A stretch of DNA of 64,000 nt, from the NCBI GenBank assembly GCA_963731035.1, contig CAVSUY010000013.1, positions 142,778 through 206,777 of the forward strand, written 5' to 3'. Every line of letters starts with the position of its first letter. The first letter of the stretch is position 1. Shown here one piece after another: positions 11,101 to 18,986 of the stretch. A program made the position numbers and the translations under genes. The notes beneath the pieces were generated by a model. That model did no database searches and was not told where the DNA came from. It was given only the letters and a program-made list of their open reading frames with translations. The stretch is from JAANXG01 sp963731035. Lineage in GTDB: Bacteria; Pseudomonadota; Gammaproteobacteria; Arenicellales; JAANXG01.

Positions 11101-11215
11101 CATCGTGCCCGTCAACATAGCGCTGCAGCGCTTCTCTGGCCTGGCCCAGCGTCTGGTCGATCTCATTCTTGACCCAGCCAAGGGTGCTTGTATCAACGCG
11201 ATTGGGAGTACGCAT
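8039..11215 (-). pseudogene. chpA: chpA, 5' part: N-terminal Hpt domains (frameshifted from the kinase core)
   Basis: These 1,058 codons encode the N-terminal half of ChpA, the kinase that phosphorylates PilG and PilH to control type IV pilus extension and retraction. Three histidine-phosphotransfer-like segments are visible: SVHQVAG near residue 50, FHTIKGSGRM near residue 743 and VHTLQGNARS near residue 933; the first is the most divergent. Long acidic linkers separate them. The ATG at 11215 lies 187 bases after pilJ. The frame ends in a short out-of-character tail (about 20 residues) at 8039, while the kinase half continues in the neighbouring frame. The combined length would be shorter than Pseudomonas ChpA (about 2,470 residues), with fewer Hpt modules. 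Confidence 0.85.
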
Positions 11216-11288
11216 GGGTACTGGTCAGCCTGAGTTTGGTGCCATCGGGCCGGATAACGGACTCGAACATATGCCGCTCATTACTGAA

Positions 11289-11310
11289 CGCCCGGGCTCG
11301 AGCCCGGGCG
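11289..11310. repeat. 22-base perfect palindrome in the pilJ-chpA gap
   Basis: CGCCCGGGCTC followed by its exact reverse complement lies in the 187-base gap between pilJ and chpA. In RNA it would form a very stable GC hairpin. No run of T follows on the reverse strand, so it is not a classical terminator. An mRNA-stabilising or polarity-setting hairpin between the receptor and kinase genes is one reading. Confidence 0.7.
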
Positions 11311-11402
11311 CGTTGTGGAGTATATCGCGCGATCGTCCGCAATTCCGATCTCGATTGAGCCCCCGGTCCGGGCAGAAATGACGCAGGATCATCGCCGCGG
11401 GT

Positions 11403-13502
11403 TCAGGCCGGAAGCTTGAACCCGGACACGGACTCCTGAAGCTCGCGGGCCAGTTCCGACAACTTGCCGATGGACTGCGCCGTGGTCTGAGCGCCTTGCG
11501 ACGTCTGGTTGGTCACGTCCCGGATTGAAGTCATGCGGCTCGATACCGTGGTCGCCTCTTCCGACTGGCGCTGGGCCGTTTCAGCCATGCCGCTGATGAG
11601 GCGAGACAATTCCTCCGACACCGACTCGATCTCGCCCAACGCCTGGCCGGCGCTGTCCGCCAGGCGGGTGCCGTCCACCACGCCCTGGGTGGCGTGCTCC
11701 ATGGAGGTCACGGCCTCGTTGGTATCGGCCTGAATGTTCCCCACCAGCGTCGAGATCTGCTTGGTGGCTTCTGCGGACCGTTCGGCCAGCCGCTGGACTT
11801 CGTCCGCCACCACGGCGAATCCACGACCCGCCTCACCCGCCATGGCGGCCTGGATCGACGCATTCAGGGAAAGAATGTTTGTCTGTTCGGCGATTTCATC
11901 GATGAGGCTGACGATCTCGCCGATCTGCTGGGAGCTTTCACCGAGCCGCTTGATGCGTTTCGAGGTCTCCTGTATCTGCTCGCGCATGTCGTCCATACCG
12001 CGGATGGTGTCGCGCACCGCCTGGGCGCCGCGCTTGGCGACGTCCACCGAGCTCTGAGCCACCTCGGCGGAGCGCCGGGCGTCGCCCGACATCTCCTGCA
12101 TGGAATTGGACATTACCTGGACCTGGGCCGTGGTCTTGGTGATCTCGTCCGCCTGGGCGGCGCTGGCCCGTGACAGCTCCCTGGCAATACCGGCGGTGGA
12201 TTCCGATTCACTGGTCACCTGGGCGGTGGCGGTGTTGATCCGCGCCACCAGATCGCGCATTTCCTGCACCGCGAAGTTAATGGAATCCGCGATCGCTCCC
12301 GTGATCTGGTCGGTCACCTCCGCCTCGATGGTGAGGTCACCGTCAGCCAAACTGCCCATCTCGTCGAGCAGTTTCAAGATAGCGTCCTGGGTCTCGCGGT
12401 TTTGTTCGGCACTGACTTCCGCCTGTTGCCGAGCCTCGACAACAAGGAACCGGCCGAGCCAGAACAGGGACAGTACCGCCAGGGCTCCGAACACCCACGG
12501 CAGATAGCGCGCAATACCGCCGGCCTGAGTGAATCCACTGATGAACGTCTGTACTGAATCGAGCAGTGCGTTACTGTCGTTCAACACCGACTGCGACGCC
12601 CGCTGCGCCAGAAAAAACTCGCCCACTGCGTCCAGGATCGCGTTGACGTTGTTCTGGAACTCGGCAAACGTCTGCTCCAGCGCATCCAGCTTCGCATGTA
12701 CGGCGGGGCCGGTAGCGGCGCGGAGCTTTGGCAAGGTCTCGGCGAAGGTGTTGGTGTCCTTGCCGAACTGTGTTGCCGCCATGGACGCTCCATCACCGCC
12801 TTTGGAGAATACGTTGATGTTGGAGGTGATGCGCTGGCTGAGGGTTCGCTCCAGTCCTGCCATATTGACCAGGTGCGGATCGCCGCTCTCGCGCACTATT
12901 GCCTCGACCACCTCGTCGGCCCGCGCCAGCAGTGCCGGGGCGAGTTGGTTGATCCGTTCGATCGACTTATTAGTGGTCTGCAGCAAGGGCTGCTGGTTCA
13001 AAATGGCGTCGACGTTTTGCTGGGTTTTCTGCCACAGCGTCTGCACCTTCTGGAACGCATCCCTGTTGGTCGCCGGGGTCGCCGGCATGTGCATCGACGG
13101 ATCGCCCTTGTCCAGCGCCGTTACCGCGTCGGCGAACTGCTGCCTGGACTTGCGCAGACTGTCGAAAGACCCGCTTTCGCCCAAAGCGGCCTGGCGGGCG
13201 TCTTTGGCAATGCTCTGGGACAGCATCAACAGGCTCGACGCGCGCTGCACGAATTCCGCCTGGCCGCTTGTGCGCCGGGTCTCAAGGGTCTGGAACACCA
13301 CCAAGCCGATAATCGAAGCGATTACCACCGTAATGATCACCGGCAGTCCGACAATCGACCGGCCCCCGGTTTGCCGCGGGGGCTCCGTGACAGCACCGGC
13401 GTCGTCGCCCTGGAACAGCATATCGATGGGATCCGCCCCGCCCGCAGCCGGCGCCCGCGATGCGTTCAACGTTTCATTTAAAGATTCTTGTACCGTCGCC
13501 AT
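11403..13502 (-). CDS. pilJ: twitching-motility methyl-accepting chemotaxis protein PilJ
   Basis: A 699-residue membrane chemoreceptor of the Pil/Chp system. An N-terminal cytoplasmic tail of about 50 residues precedes a first membrane helix (LPVIITVVIASIIGLVVF, about residues 53-70). A long periplasmic region with two PilJ-type helical sensor modules follows, then a second membrane helix near residue 340 (YLPWVFGALAVLSLFWLG) and a HAMP region. The cytoplasmic signalling hairpin carries the conserved tip EIAEQTNILSLNASIQAA near residue 545 and GRGFAVVADEVQRLAERS. It would sense surface contact or pilin and control ChpA through PilI. It is the last gene before chpA; no pilK methyltransferase gene separates them, unlike in Pseudomonas. 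Confidence 0.95.
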   Translation of the reverse strand: MATVQESLNETLNASRAPAAGGADPIDMLFQGDDAGAVTEPPRQTGGRSIVGLPVIITVVIASIIGLVVFQTLETRRTSGQAEFVQRASSLLMLSQSIAKDARQAALGESGSFDSLRKSRQQFADAVTALDKGDPSMHMPATPATNRDAFQKVQTLWQKTQQNVDAILNQQPLLQTTNKSIERINQLAPALLARADEVVEAIVRESGDPHLVNMAGLERTLSQRITSNINVFSKGGDGASMAATQFGKDTNTFAETLPKLRAATGPAVHAKLDALEQTFAEFQNNVNAILDAVGEFFLAQRASQSVLNDSNALLDSVQTFISGFTQAGGIARYLPWVFGALAVLSLFWLGRFLVVEARQQAEVSAEQNRETQDAILKLLDEMGSLADGDLTIEAEVTDQITGAIADSINFAVQEMRDLVARINTATAQVTSESESTAGIARELSRASAAQADEITKTTAQVQVMSNSMQEMSGDARRSAEVAQSSVDVAKRGAQAVRDTIRGMDDMREQIQETSKRIKRLGESSQQIGEIVSLIDEIAEQTNILSLNASIQAAMAGEAGRGFAVVADEVQRLAERSAEATKQISTLVGNIQADTNEAVTSMEHATQGVVDGTRLADSAGQALGEIESVSEELSRLISGMAETAQRQSEEATTVSSRMTSIRDVTNQTSQGAQTTAQSIGKLSELARELQESVSGFKLPA

Positions 13503-13539
13503 CCTGCTTCACCTCACAAACCGGTTCATACCTAAATGT

Positions 13540-14085
13540 TTAATTGCTCACTTCGACATTTCGAAACCTGTCGGACCATTTCAGTTTGTCGATATCGAGC
13601 ACACCCCACAATTCATCGTCCTGCAGGTAAGCGTGACGCACAAACGACTGAACGGAACGGGCCATCACTCCAGCGTCCTGGTATTCGTTGTCGTGGTCGA
13701 AGCGTCTCAGACCATAGACCGTATTGACCAGCAACGCGCAGCCCAACTCGTGATCGTTGATCACCAGCAGCTTGCCCTCGGTTTCCAGGTTGACGCGGGA
13801 TAAGCCCAGGAACTCCGCCATGTCCAGCACTGAATACAAGCTGCCGCGCACGTTGGTGATGCCCCGGATCCAGGGCTGAGTGCGCGGAACGGGTGTAACG
13901 GCGCCGCAGTCCACGATGTCGGTAAACGCGGTGAGCTCGGCCACCAGCCTTACGCTCCCGACGCCGAAAGCCAAGCCGTGCCAGCGCTCCTCGGCTTGCG
14001 AAAGCTCCGGAAGGGTGTAGCCCGCTGCCGCAGCCTGCTGCTGCATTCGTTGCAGCAATTCGAAGGGTTGTTGATCCGAGCTCAC
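13540..14085 (-). CDS. pilI: CheW-like adaptor PilI
   Basis: A 181-residue CheW-domain protein that would link receptor PilJ to kinase ChpA. After a short helical N terminus (LLQRMQQQAAAAGYTLP) the CheW barrel is recognisable from WHGLAFGVGSVRLVAELTAF, through VPRTQPWIRGITNVRGSLYSV, to LLVINDHELGCALLVNTVYG. The WIRGITNVRG segment is the characteristic receptor-contact strand of CheW proteins. It lies between pilH and pilJ, in the order pilG-pilH-pilI-pilJ seen in Pseudomonas, with gaps of 33 and 37 bases, so one transcript is likely. Confidence 0.92.
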   Translation of the reverse strand: MSSDQQPFELLQRMQQQAAAAGYTLPELSQAEERWHGLAFGVGSVRLVAELTAFTDIVDCGAVTPVPRTQPWIRGITNVRGSLYSVLDMAEFLGLSRVNLETEGKLLVINDHELGCALLVNTVYGLRRFDHDNEYQDAGVMARSVQSFVRHAYLQDDELWGVLDIDKLKWSDRFRNVEVSN

Positions 14086-14118
14086 CTGTGTTGCCTGCGT
14101 TGGTTCATCCGCCCGGGA

Positions 14119-14481
14119 TTACAGGTTTCTGATCATGCCGATCAGGGTCGTCTCGTCGACGGGCTTGGTCAAGAATTCCCGGGCGCCCTGGCGCATAGCC
14201 CAGATCTTGTCCGTTTCCTGGTCTTTGGACGTAACCACTATGACCGGGATGTCCCGGGTCGCGGGATTCTTCGTCAGCGAACGGGTCGCCTGGAAGCCGT
14301 TCATTCCGGGCATGACCACGTCCATGAGGATGAGATCGGGATGCTCGGAGTTGGCTTTCTGAAGGGCTTCCTCGCCGCTGGTTGCCTGCAAAGGCGTGTA
14401 TCCGTTGTTGGAAAGATATCCGCTTAACAAATGAAGGTCAGTGGGCGAATCGTCGACCACCAGAACTGTGCTTACTTCCAT
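14119..14481 (-). CDS. pilH: twitching response regulator PilH
   Basis: A 120-residue stand-alone CheY-like receiver domain. The acidic pocket is VLVVDDSPTD near residue 6, the phosphorylated aspartate is in LILMDVVMPGMNG near residue 53, followed by the threonine in VIVVTSKDQ and the lysine in FLTKPVDE. In the Chp system PilH is a response regulator phosphorylated by ChpA and counteracts or drains phosphate from PilG, affecting pilus retraction. There is no output domain. It follows pilG with a gap of 15 bases. Confidence 0.93.
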   Translation of the reverse strand: MEVSTVLVVDDSPTDLHLLSGYLSNNGYTPLQATSGEEALQKANSEHPDLILMDVVMPGMNGFQATRSLTKNPATRDIPVIVVTSKDQETDKIWAMRQGAREFLTKPVDETTLIGMIRNL

Positions 14482-14496
14482 ACCCCACCTGCTGTG

Positions 14497-14883
14497 TTAT
14501 ACCTGAGATTCAGCTGTTTTGACATGTTCATGGATCGCCCCAAGCAATTCTTCTTTAGAAAAAGGCTTATTGATATGCTGGTCCGAACCTGCAATGCGCC
14601 CCCGGGCCCGATCGAACAGGCCATCCTTGCTCGAAAGCATCACAACGGGCGTGCTCTTGAAATGGCGATTGTTCTTTATGAGAGAACATGTCTGATAACC
14701 GTCCAGACGCGGCATCATGATGTCCACGAAAATGATGTCCGGGCGGTTGTCGGTGATCATCGACATCGCTTCAAATCCGTCGGCCGCGGTAAGCACTTCG
14801 AAACCTTCCTTTGACAAAAGGGCTTCCGTGGACTTTCTGATGGTGTTGCTGTCGTCGATGACCATCACTTTCACTGCGCTCAT
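14497..14883 (-). CDS. pilG: twitching response regulator PilG
   Basis: A 128-residue single receiver domain, first gene of the Chp cluster. Motifs: VMVIDDSNTIRKS near residue 5, IIFVDIMMPRLDGYQTC with the phospho-acceptor aspartate, VVMLSSKDG and NKPFSKEEL. The FVDIMMPRLDGYQTC and LSSKDGLFD stretches match PilG more than PilH. The ATG at 14883 is chosen because it fits PilG length; a TTG at 14934 would add 17 residues not expected in the family. PilG~P promotes pilus extension through PilB-related factors and links to cAMP in Pseudomonas. The promoter for the whole reverse cluster should lie in 14884-15209, opposite the gsh genes. Confidence 0.93.
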   Translation of the reverse strand: MSAVKVMVIDDSNTIRKSTEALLSKEGFEVLTAADGFEAMSMITDNRPDIIFVDIMMPRLDGYQTCSLIKNNRHFKSTPVVMLSSKDGLFDRARGRIAGSDQHINKPFSKEELLGAIHEHVKTAESQV

Positions 14884-15209
14884 CTGTCGCACCCGCTCAA
14901 TCGCCGCCCCCGAGCTTGCATCGCTGGTTTTCAACCCGATATTAGCTAGAATAGAACATTTTAGAGGCCATATTCAGTCGCCGGCCCGGCCAGTATCGTG
15001 GGCCGTAGCCCCAGCGGGCTTTGACGTTCCCCTCCGCGTCCTGCTATATGACGCAAACTTTCGAGATTATGTTACTGATTTGTCTAGCATAATACCCCCT
15101 TTTGGTCCACGGGCACAGGGCCGGATTCCGCCAAAGGCGCTGCCTGCCGCGGACCCGAGACCGATATAATGTCATGCAACGAGCAGATATCCGTCCGGAC
15201 CGAGACCCG
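14884..15209. other. divergent intergenic region between pilG and the gsh genes
   Basis: About 330 bases without a convincing gene. It must hold the promoter of the reverse pilG-chpA cluster and of the forward gsh-tonB-pyr run. AT-rich stretches near 14940-14965 and 15060-15095 stand out from the GC-rich surroundings and are the best places for the two promoters, but I see no unambiguous -35/-10 pair. Confidence 0.5.
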
Positions 15210-15413
15210 ATGACCCAAGAAGCACCTTCCGTCCCTCCCCGACTCACTGCCAAGCCGGCCGGTCCGCTGCTCGAGATCGAGCGCCAACTCCTGTCCCGTC
15301 AGGGCGATTTCGAGCGCTGCTTCAGGAACCAGTGGCTCTGCGCGCAGACACCGTTCCATATATCGGCGGATCTCAGGAACGCGCGGTTGGTGAAAGCGGC
15401 ACAGCAGGTCTAG
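15210..15413 (+). pseudogene. gshA: glutamate-cysteine ligase remnant (N-terminal about 65 codons only)
   Basis: The 67-codon frame starting at the ATG at 15210 looks like the N terminus of the proteobacterial GshA family found directly upstream of gshB. The tell-tale pattern is PLLEIERQLLS, then FERCFRNQW, TPFHISADLRNA; family members have W-F-R-x-Q-W followed by TP-F-x-S-x-DLRN. A normal enzyme of this family is over 400 residues, but here the frame stops at 15413, only 29 bases before gshB. More than 350 codons are therefore missing. A real internal deletion or an assembly collapse are both possible. The assignment rests on a short motif and is moderately secure. Confidence 0.6.
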
Positions 15414-15442
15414 CGACCGCCAATGTGCAGCGCCTCCATCCG

Positions 15443-16408
15443 ATGACGCTCAAGGTGGGAGTTGTGATGGACCCGATCGGGTCTATCAAGGTTTACAAGG
15501 ACAGCACCTACGCCATGTTGTTGGAGGCGCAGGCCCGCAACTGGCGGATCCACTACATGGAGATGAACGACCTGATGCTCAGGGACGGAGAGGCTCGCGC
15601 GCGCACCAAGCCCCTGACCCTGTACAAGGACGAACATCACTGGTTCGAGTTCGGTCCCGAATCGTTTATTGCGCTTGCCGAGCTCGATGTGATCCTGATG
15701 CGCAAGGATCCCCCGTTCGACCAGGAGTACATCTACTGCACGTATATCCTCGAGCGGGCCGAAGCGCGCGGCGTTCTGGTGGTGAACCGGCCGCAGGCCC
15801 TGCGGGATGCCAATGAGAAGATATATACGGCGTGGTTTCCACAATGCGCGCCGCCGACCCTGGTCGCGCGCGGCTTCTCAGACCTGCGCAACTTCCTGCA
15901 CGAGCACCGGGACATCATCCTCAAGCCGTTGGAAGGAATGGGCGGGGCATCGGTATTCAGGGTGACGGAACACGACCCGAACACGAGCGTCATCATGGAG
16001 ATCTTGACCCGGCACCAGTCCCGGTACGTGATGGCGCAGCGGTATATTCCGGAAATCAGCGAGGGTGACAAACGCATCCTCATGGTGGACGGGGAGCCGA
16101 TACCCTACGCCCTGGCCAGGGTTCCCGCCCCCGGCGAACTGCGCGGTAACCTGGCGGCGGGGGCCACCGGCGAGGGTCGGCACCTCAGCGAGCGCGATCG
16201 CTGGATCGCCGCCCAGGTGGGACCCGCCCTGCATGAGAAGGGCATACTGTTCGCCGGCCTCGACGTGATCGGCGACTACCTCACCGAGATCAATGTCACC
16301 AGTCCCACCTGCATCCGCGAGCTCGATGCGCATTTTTCCATCAACATCAGCGCCAGGATCATGGATGCCATAGAGATGCGACTCGCCGGCAGGCAAACGA
16401 CGGACTAG
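15443..16408 (+). CDS. gshB: glutathione synthetase
   Basis: A 321-residue ATP-grasp enzyme that joins gamma-glutamylcysteine and glycine to make glutathione. The N terminus MTLKVGVVMDPIGSIKVYKD is diagnostic; further on are DVILMRKDPPFDQEYIYCTY, the ATP-grasp ILKPLEGMGGASVFRV and the terminal segment DVIGDYLTEINVTSPTCIRE. The frame is open further upstream, but the ATG at 15443 fits family length and start. It follows the truncated gshA almost directly. Its TAG stop (16406-16408) is the first three bases of an inverted-repeat element, see that entry. The enzyme itself looks intact. Confidence 0.96.
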   Translation: MTLKVGVVMDPIGSIKVYKDSTYAMLLEAQARNWRIHYMEMNDLMLRDGEARARTKPLTLYKDEHHWFEFGPESFIALAELDVILMRKDPPFDQEYIYCTYILERAEARGVLVVNRPQALRDANEKIYTAWFPQCAPPTLVARGFSDLRNFLHEHRDIILKPLEGMGGASVFRVTEHDPNTSVIMEILTRHQSRYVMAQRYIPEISEGDKRILMVDGEPIPYALARVPAPGELRGNLAAGATGEGRHLSERDRWIAAQVGPALHEKGILFAGLDVIGDYLTEINVTSPTCIRELDAHFSINISARIMDAIEMRLAGRQTTD

Positions 16409-16564
16409 TGGCCTGCAACGGAGGTAGAGGTAAATGACTGAGCGGCGAATGGTGCGTCGATGCAAGGCACAAGGACGCGTCATAGCCGAGGCCACGGCGA
16501 GCAACATCGAAGCGGCGCGCCAGACACGCGCGCGCCCTATCGATTCCTCCGTTACAGGCCACTA
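16406..16564. mobile_element. MITE-like element with 19-base terminal inverted repeats
   Basis: The 19 bases at 16406-16424 (TAGTGGCCTGCAACGGAGG) are the reverse complement, with one mismatch, of 16546-16564. They bound a 159-base unit between gshB and tonB. If the outer TA on each side is a target duplication, the repeats begin GTGGCCTG, which resembles mariner/IS630-type miniature elements. No protein is encoded. The left end coincides with the gshB stop codon and the right end touches the tonB ATG at 16565, so it fills the whole gap and supplies the leader of tonB. Confidence 0.65.
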
Positions 16565-17458
16565 ATGGATCTGGCGGAAAATATTCCCGGCTTCACCAAG
16601 ACGGATCGCCTGGGACTTACCGCCTTCGTGTCCGTACTCATCCACATGACCATCATCCTGGGGATCAGCTTCACGGTACCCGACGTGCGTTCCAACGAAC
16701 CGCTGCCGACCCTGGACATCACACTCGTAAACACCAGGACGGACAAGGCACCGGAGGACGCGGACTTCCTGGCCCAGGCCAATCAGCAGGGAGGCGGCGA
16801 TACCGACAAGGCGGTCATCGCCAGCAGCCCGGTCCCGTTCACTCCCGCGCGGGCGGCATCGAGGCAGGTACCGCGCTCCGAGTTGAAGACCACCAGCCGC
16901 GAGCCAAAGCGGGAAGTCGATAAACTCCTTACCCAGAACCGGGAACGGACCAAGACCGTCGACGACCGCACGCCTCAGGAGCGGCAGGCCGCCAGCCAGC
17001 CCCATACCAGGCCGGGCCTCGCCTCGGCCGACAAGCTCGCCAGGGAGCGGGCGCGCCTCACCACTGAGATCTCGGCGTTCTGGCAGGAATACCAGAAGCG
17101 GCCCCGGCGCAAGTTCATCAGCGCCCGCACCAGGGAGTACAAGTACGCCGAGTATATGGAAGCCTGGCGCAACCGCGTGGAGCGCGTGGGCAACCTCAAC
17201 TATCCCGAGAAGGCCCGGCAGGGGAACCTCACCGGCAACCTGGTGCTGGATGTGGCCATCAACCCGAACGGGTCGGTGCACAGCGTGAACCTGATCCGGT
17301 CGTCGGGGAGCAAGGTCCTGGACGACGCCGCCAGGCGCATCGTTGAGCTTGCGGCGCCGTATCAGCCTTTTTCGCCCGAGATTCGGAAGGACGTCGACAT
17401 TCTGCACATCACCCGCACCTGGCAGTTCATGCACGGTAATCGGCTTGTCAGCCGCTGA
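16565..17458 (+). CDS. tonB: TonB-family energy transducer
   Basis: A 297-residue TonB-like protein. One membrane helix lies near residues 17-35 (LTAFVSVLIHMTIILGISF). A periplasmic linker rich in charged residues follows, then a TonB C-terminal domain from about residue 215: NLNYPEKARQGNLTGNLVLD, the SVHSVNLIRSSGSKVLDDAA segment and a final WQFMHGNRL. The protein would transmit proton-motive force through ExbB/ExbD to an outer-membrane receptor. This gene is next to gshB and yqgE in Pseudomonas too (as tonB3, linked there to twitching motility), which makes a pilus-related role possible. The ATG at 16565 follows the repeat element directly. Confidence 0.9.
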   Translation: MDLAENIPGFTKTDRLGLTAFVSVLIHMTIILGISFTVPDVRSNEPLPTLDITLVNTRTDKAPEDADFLAQANQQGGGDTDKAVIASSPVPFTPARAASRQVPRSELKTTSREPKREVDKLLTQNRERTKTVDDRTPQERQAASQPHTRPGLASADKLARERARLTTEISAFWQEYQKRPRRKFISARTREYKYAEYMEAWRNRVERVGNLNYPEKARQGNLTGNLVLDVAINPNGSVHSVNLIRSSGSKVLDDAARRIVELAAPYQPFSPEIRKDVDILHITRTWQFMHGNRLVSR

Positions 17459-17500
17459 GCGGACCTTGAGACTTGGAAGCATCTCAAGGATACTAAAGGT

Positions 17501-18064
17501 ATGAGCGAAACGGAGTCACTGACCGGCCAGTTTCTCATCGCGATGCCCGCAATGACCGACCCGAATTTCGAGCAAACGGTCAGCTTCATCTGCCAACACA
17601 ACGAAAACGGCGCCCTCGGTATCGTTATCAACCGCACCATGGACCTCACCATGGGCGATGTTCTCGGACAAATGGAAATCCAGTCAAAAGGCTGCAAGCG
17701 GGCGGAGCAATCCGTGCACTATGGCGGGCCGGTTCAGACCGAACGCGGCTTTATACTCCACAACCAGCCCGATGCCTGGCAATCGACGCTCAGGATCGAC
17801 GGTAGCATCGGCCTGACTACTTCCCGTGACATCCTGGAAGCCATCGCCCGGAACGAAGGCCCCGAACACGCCCTGATCGCCCTCGGCTACGCCGGTTGGG
17901 GCAGCGGTCAGATCGAGCATGAGATCACACAGAACGCCTGGCTCAGCGGTCCGGCGGACATCGACCTGATGTTCTCAACCCCCGTAGAGCAGCGCTGGAG
18001 TCGCGCCGCCGGCCTCCTGGGTGTCGACCTCACCCTCCTCTCCCGTGAAGCGGGGCACGCTTGA
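17501..18064 (+). CDS. yqgE: YqgE/AlgH family protein
   Basis: A 187-residue member of the UPF0301 (YqgE/AlgH) family. The family motif set is present: LTGQFLIAMPAMTDPNFEQT at the N terminus, SFICQHNENGALGIVINR, VHYGGPVQTERGFILH and ALGYAGWGSGQIEHEI. The molecular function is not established; in Pseudomonas AlgH was linked to alginate regulation. No signal peptide or membrane helix. The stop overlaps the TTG start of ruvX by four bases, the usual yqgE-ruvX coupling. Confidence 0.95.
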   Translation: MSETESLTGQFLIAMPAMTDPNFEQTVSFICQHNENGALGIVINRTMDLTMGDVLGQMEIQSKGCKRAEQSVHYGGPVQTERGFILHNQPDAWQSTLRIDGSIGLTTSRDILEAIARNEGPEHALIALGYAGWGSGQIEHEITQNAWLSGPADIDLMFSTPVEQRWSRAAGLLGVDLTLLSREAGHA

Positions 18065-18489
18065 CCGGGGCGGACCGCAGAGTCTTCCTCGCCTTCGATT
18101 TCGGCTCTCATTCCATCGGCGTTGCCGCCGGCACCGCGCTCAACAATATCCCCATGCCTCTGACCGCGGTCCGGGTCCTCCGCTCCGGACCGGATTGGGA
18201 GGGTTTAGAGGACCTGGTCCGGGAGTGGGACCCGGCGGGGTTCGTGGTGGGACTGGCCCTGAACTCCAAGGGTGAGGATACCGTCTCGAGCCGCAGGGCC
18301 CGCAAGTTTGGGGCCCGGCTCCGCGAACGCTACAATCGCCCGGTTCACTGGATCGACGAAACGCTCTCCACGGAGGCGGCGCGCCGGGTCCTGCGCGAGG
18401 CTCGACCGGATCGCGCGGCCCGCAAATCGGACATAGACAACACCGCCGCCGCCCTGATACTGGAAACTTTTCTCAACACACAGCGATGA
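18061..18489 (+). CDS. ruvX: Holliday junction resolvase-like protein YqgF (RuvX)
   Basis: A 142-residue RNase H-fold protein. Catalytic-site features: FLAFDFGSHSIGVAAG at the N terminus (first acidic residue), a central DETLSTEAARRVL motif and the late KSDIDNTAAALILE aspartates. The family is called a putative Holliday junction resolvase and also takes part in 16S rRNA 5'-end maturation. The start is TTG at 18061 overlapping the yqgE stop; its end overlaps the pyrR start (ATGA). Such tight coupling supports a single operon. Confidence 0.94.
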   Translation: MTGADRRVFLAFDFGSHSIGVAAGTALNNIPMPLTAVRVLRSGPDWEGLEDLVREWDPAGFVVGLALNSKGEDTVSSRRARKFGARLRERYNRPVHWIDETLSTEAARRVLREARPDRAARKSDIDNTAAALILETFLNTQR

Positions 18490-18986
18490 ACGACGCGAAA
18501 CCGGATATCGACGAAATCCTGGGCACCCTGGAAGCGGGCCTGCGAAAGGTATTGGAGCGGCGCCCGTTGCTGGTGGGCATCCACACCGGCGGCGCGTGGC
18601 TGGCCGAGCGGCTGCACAGCAGCATGGGCTTCGCCGAAGAGATGGGAACCCTGGACATCAGCTTCTACCGGGACGACTTCACCCGCATCGGCATCAACCC
18701 CCAGGTCAAGACGTCGCACCTGCCGGTGGACATCGACAATCGGCACATCGTGCTGGTGGACGACGTGCTCCACACCGGGCGCACCACCCGCGCCGCCATG
18801 AACGTGTTGTTCGACTACGGCCGGCCGCGTTCCATCATCCTCGCCGCCGGGATCGAGCGCAACGGACGCGAGCTGCCCATTCAACCCGACATCGTCGGCA
18901 TGCATCTGCGATTGGCCCCCAGCCGGCATGTCAAGCTCAACGGCCCGGACGAGCTCGCCTTCACTATCAGCGAGAAAAAGCCGTGA
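18486..18986 (+). CDS. pyrR: bifunctional PyrR-type uracil phosphoribosyltransferase/regulator
   Basis: A 166-residue type I phosphoribosyltransferase of the PyrR family. The PRPP-binding loop is IVLVDDVLHTGRTTRAAMN near residue 97, and the segment LLVGIHTGGAWLAERL precedes it. In Gram-positive bacteria PyrR binds pyr mRNA; in proteobacteria it is generally found directly upstream of pyrB and its regulatory role is less clear. The ATG overlaps the ruvX stop by four bases and the stop overlaps the pyrB GTG start, so all are translated in coupling. Confidence 0.94.
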   Translation: MNDAKPDIDEILGTLEAGLRKVLERRPLLVGIHTGGAWLAERLHSSMGFAEEMGTLDISFYRDDFTRIGINPQVKTSHLPVDIDNRHIVLVDDVLHTGRTTRAAMNVLFDYGRPRSIILAAGIERNGRELPIQPDIVGMHLRLAPSRHVKLNGPDELAFTISEKKP

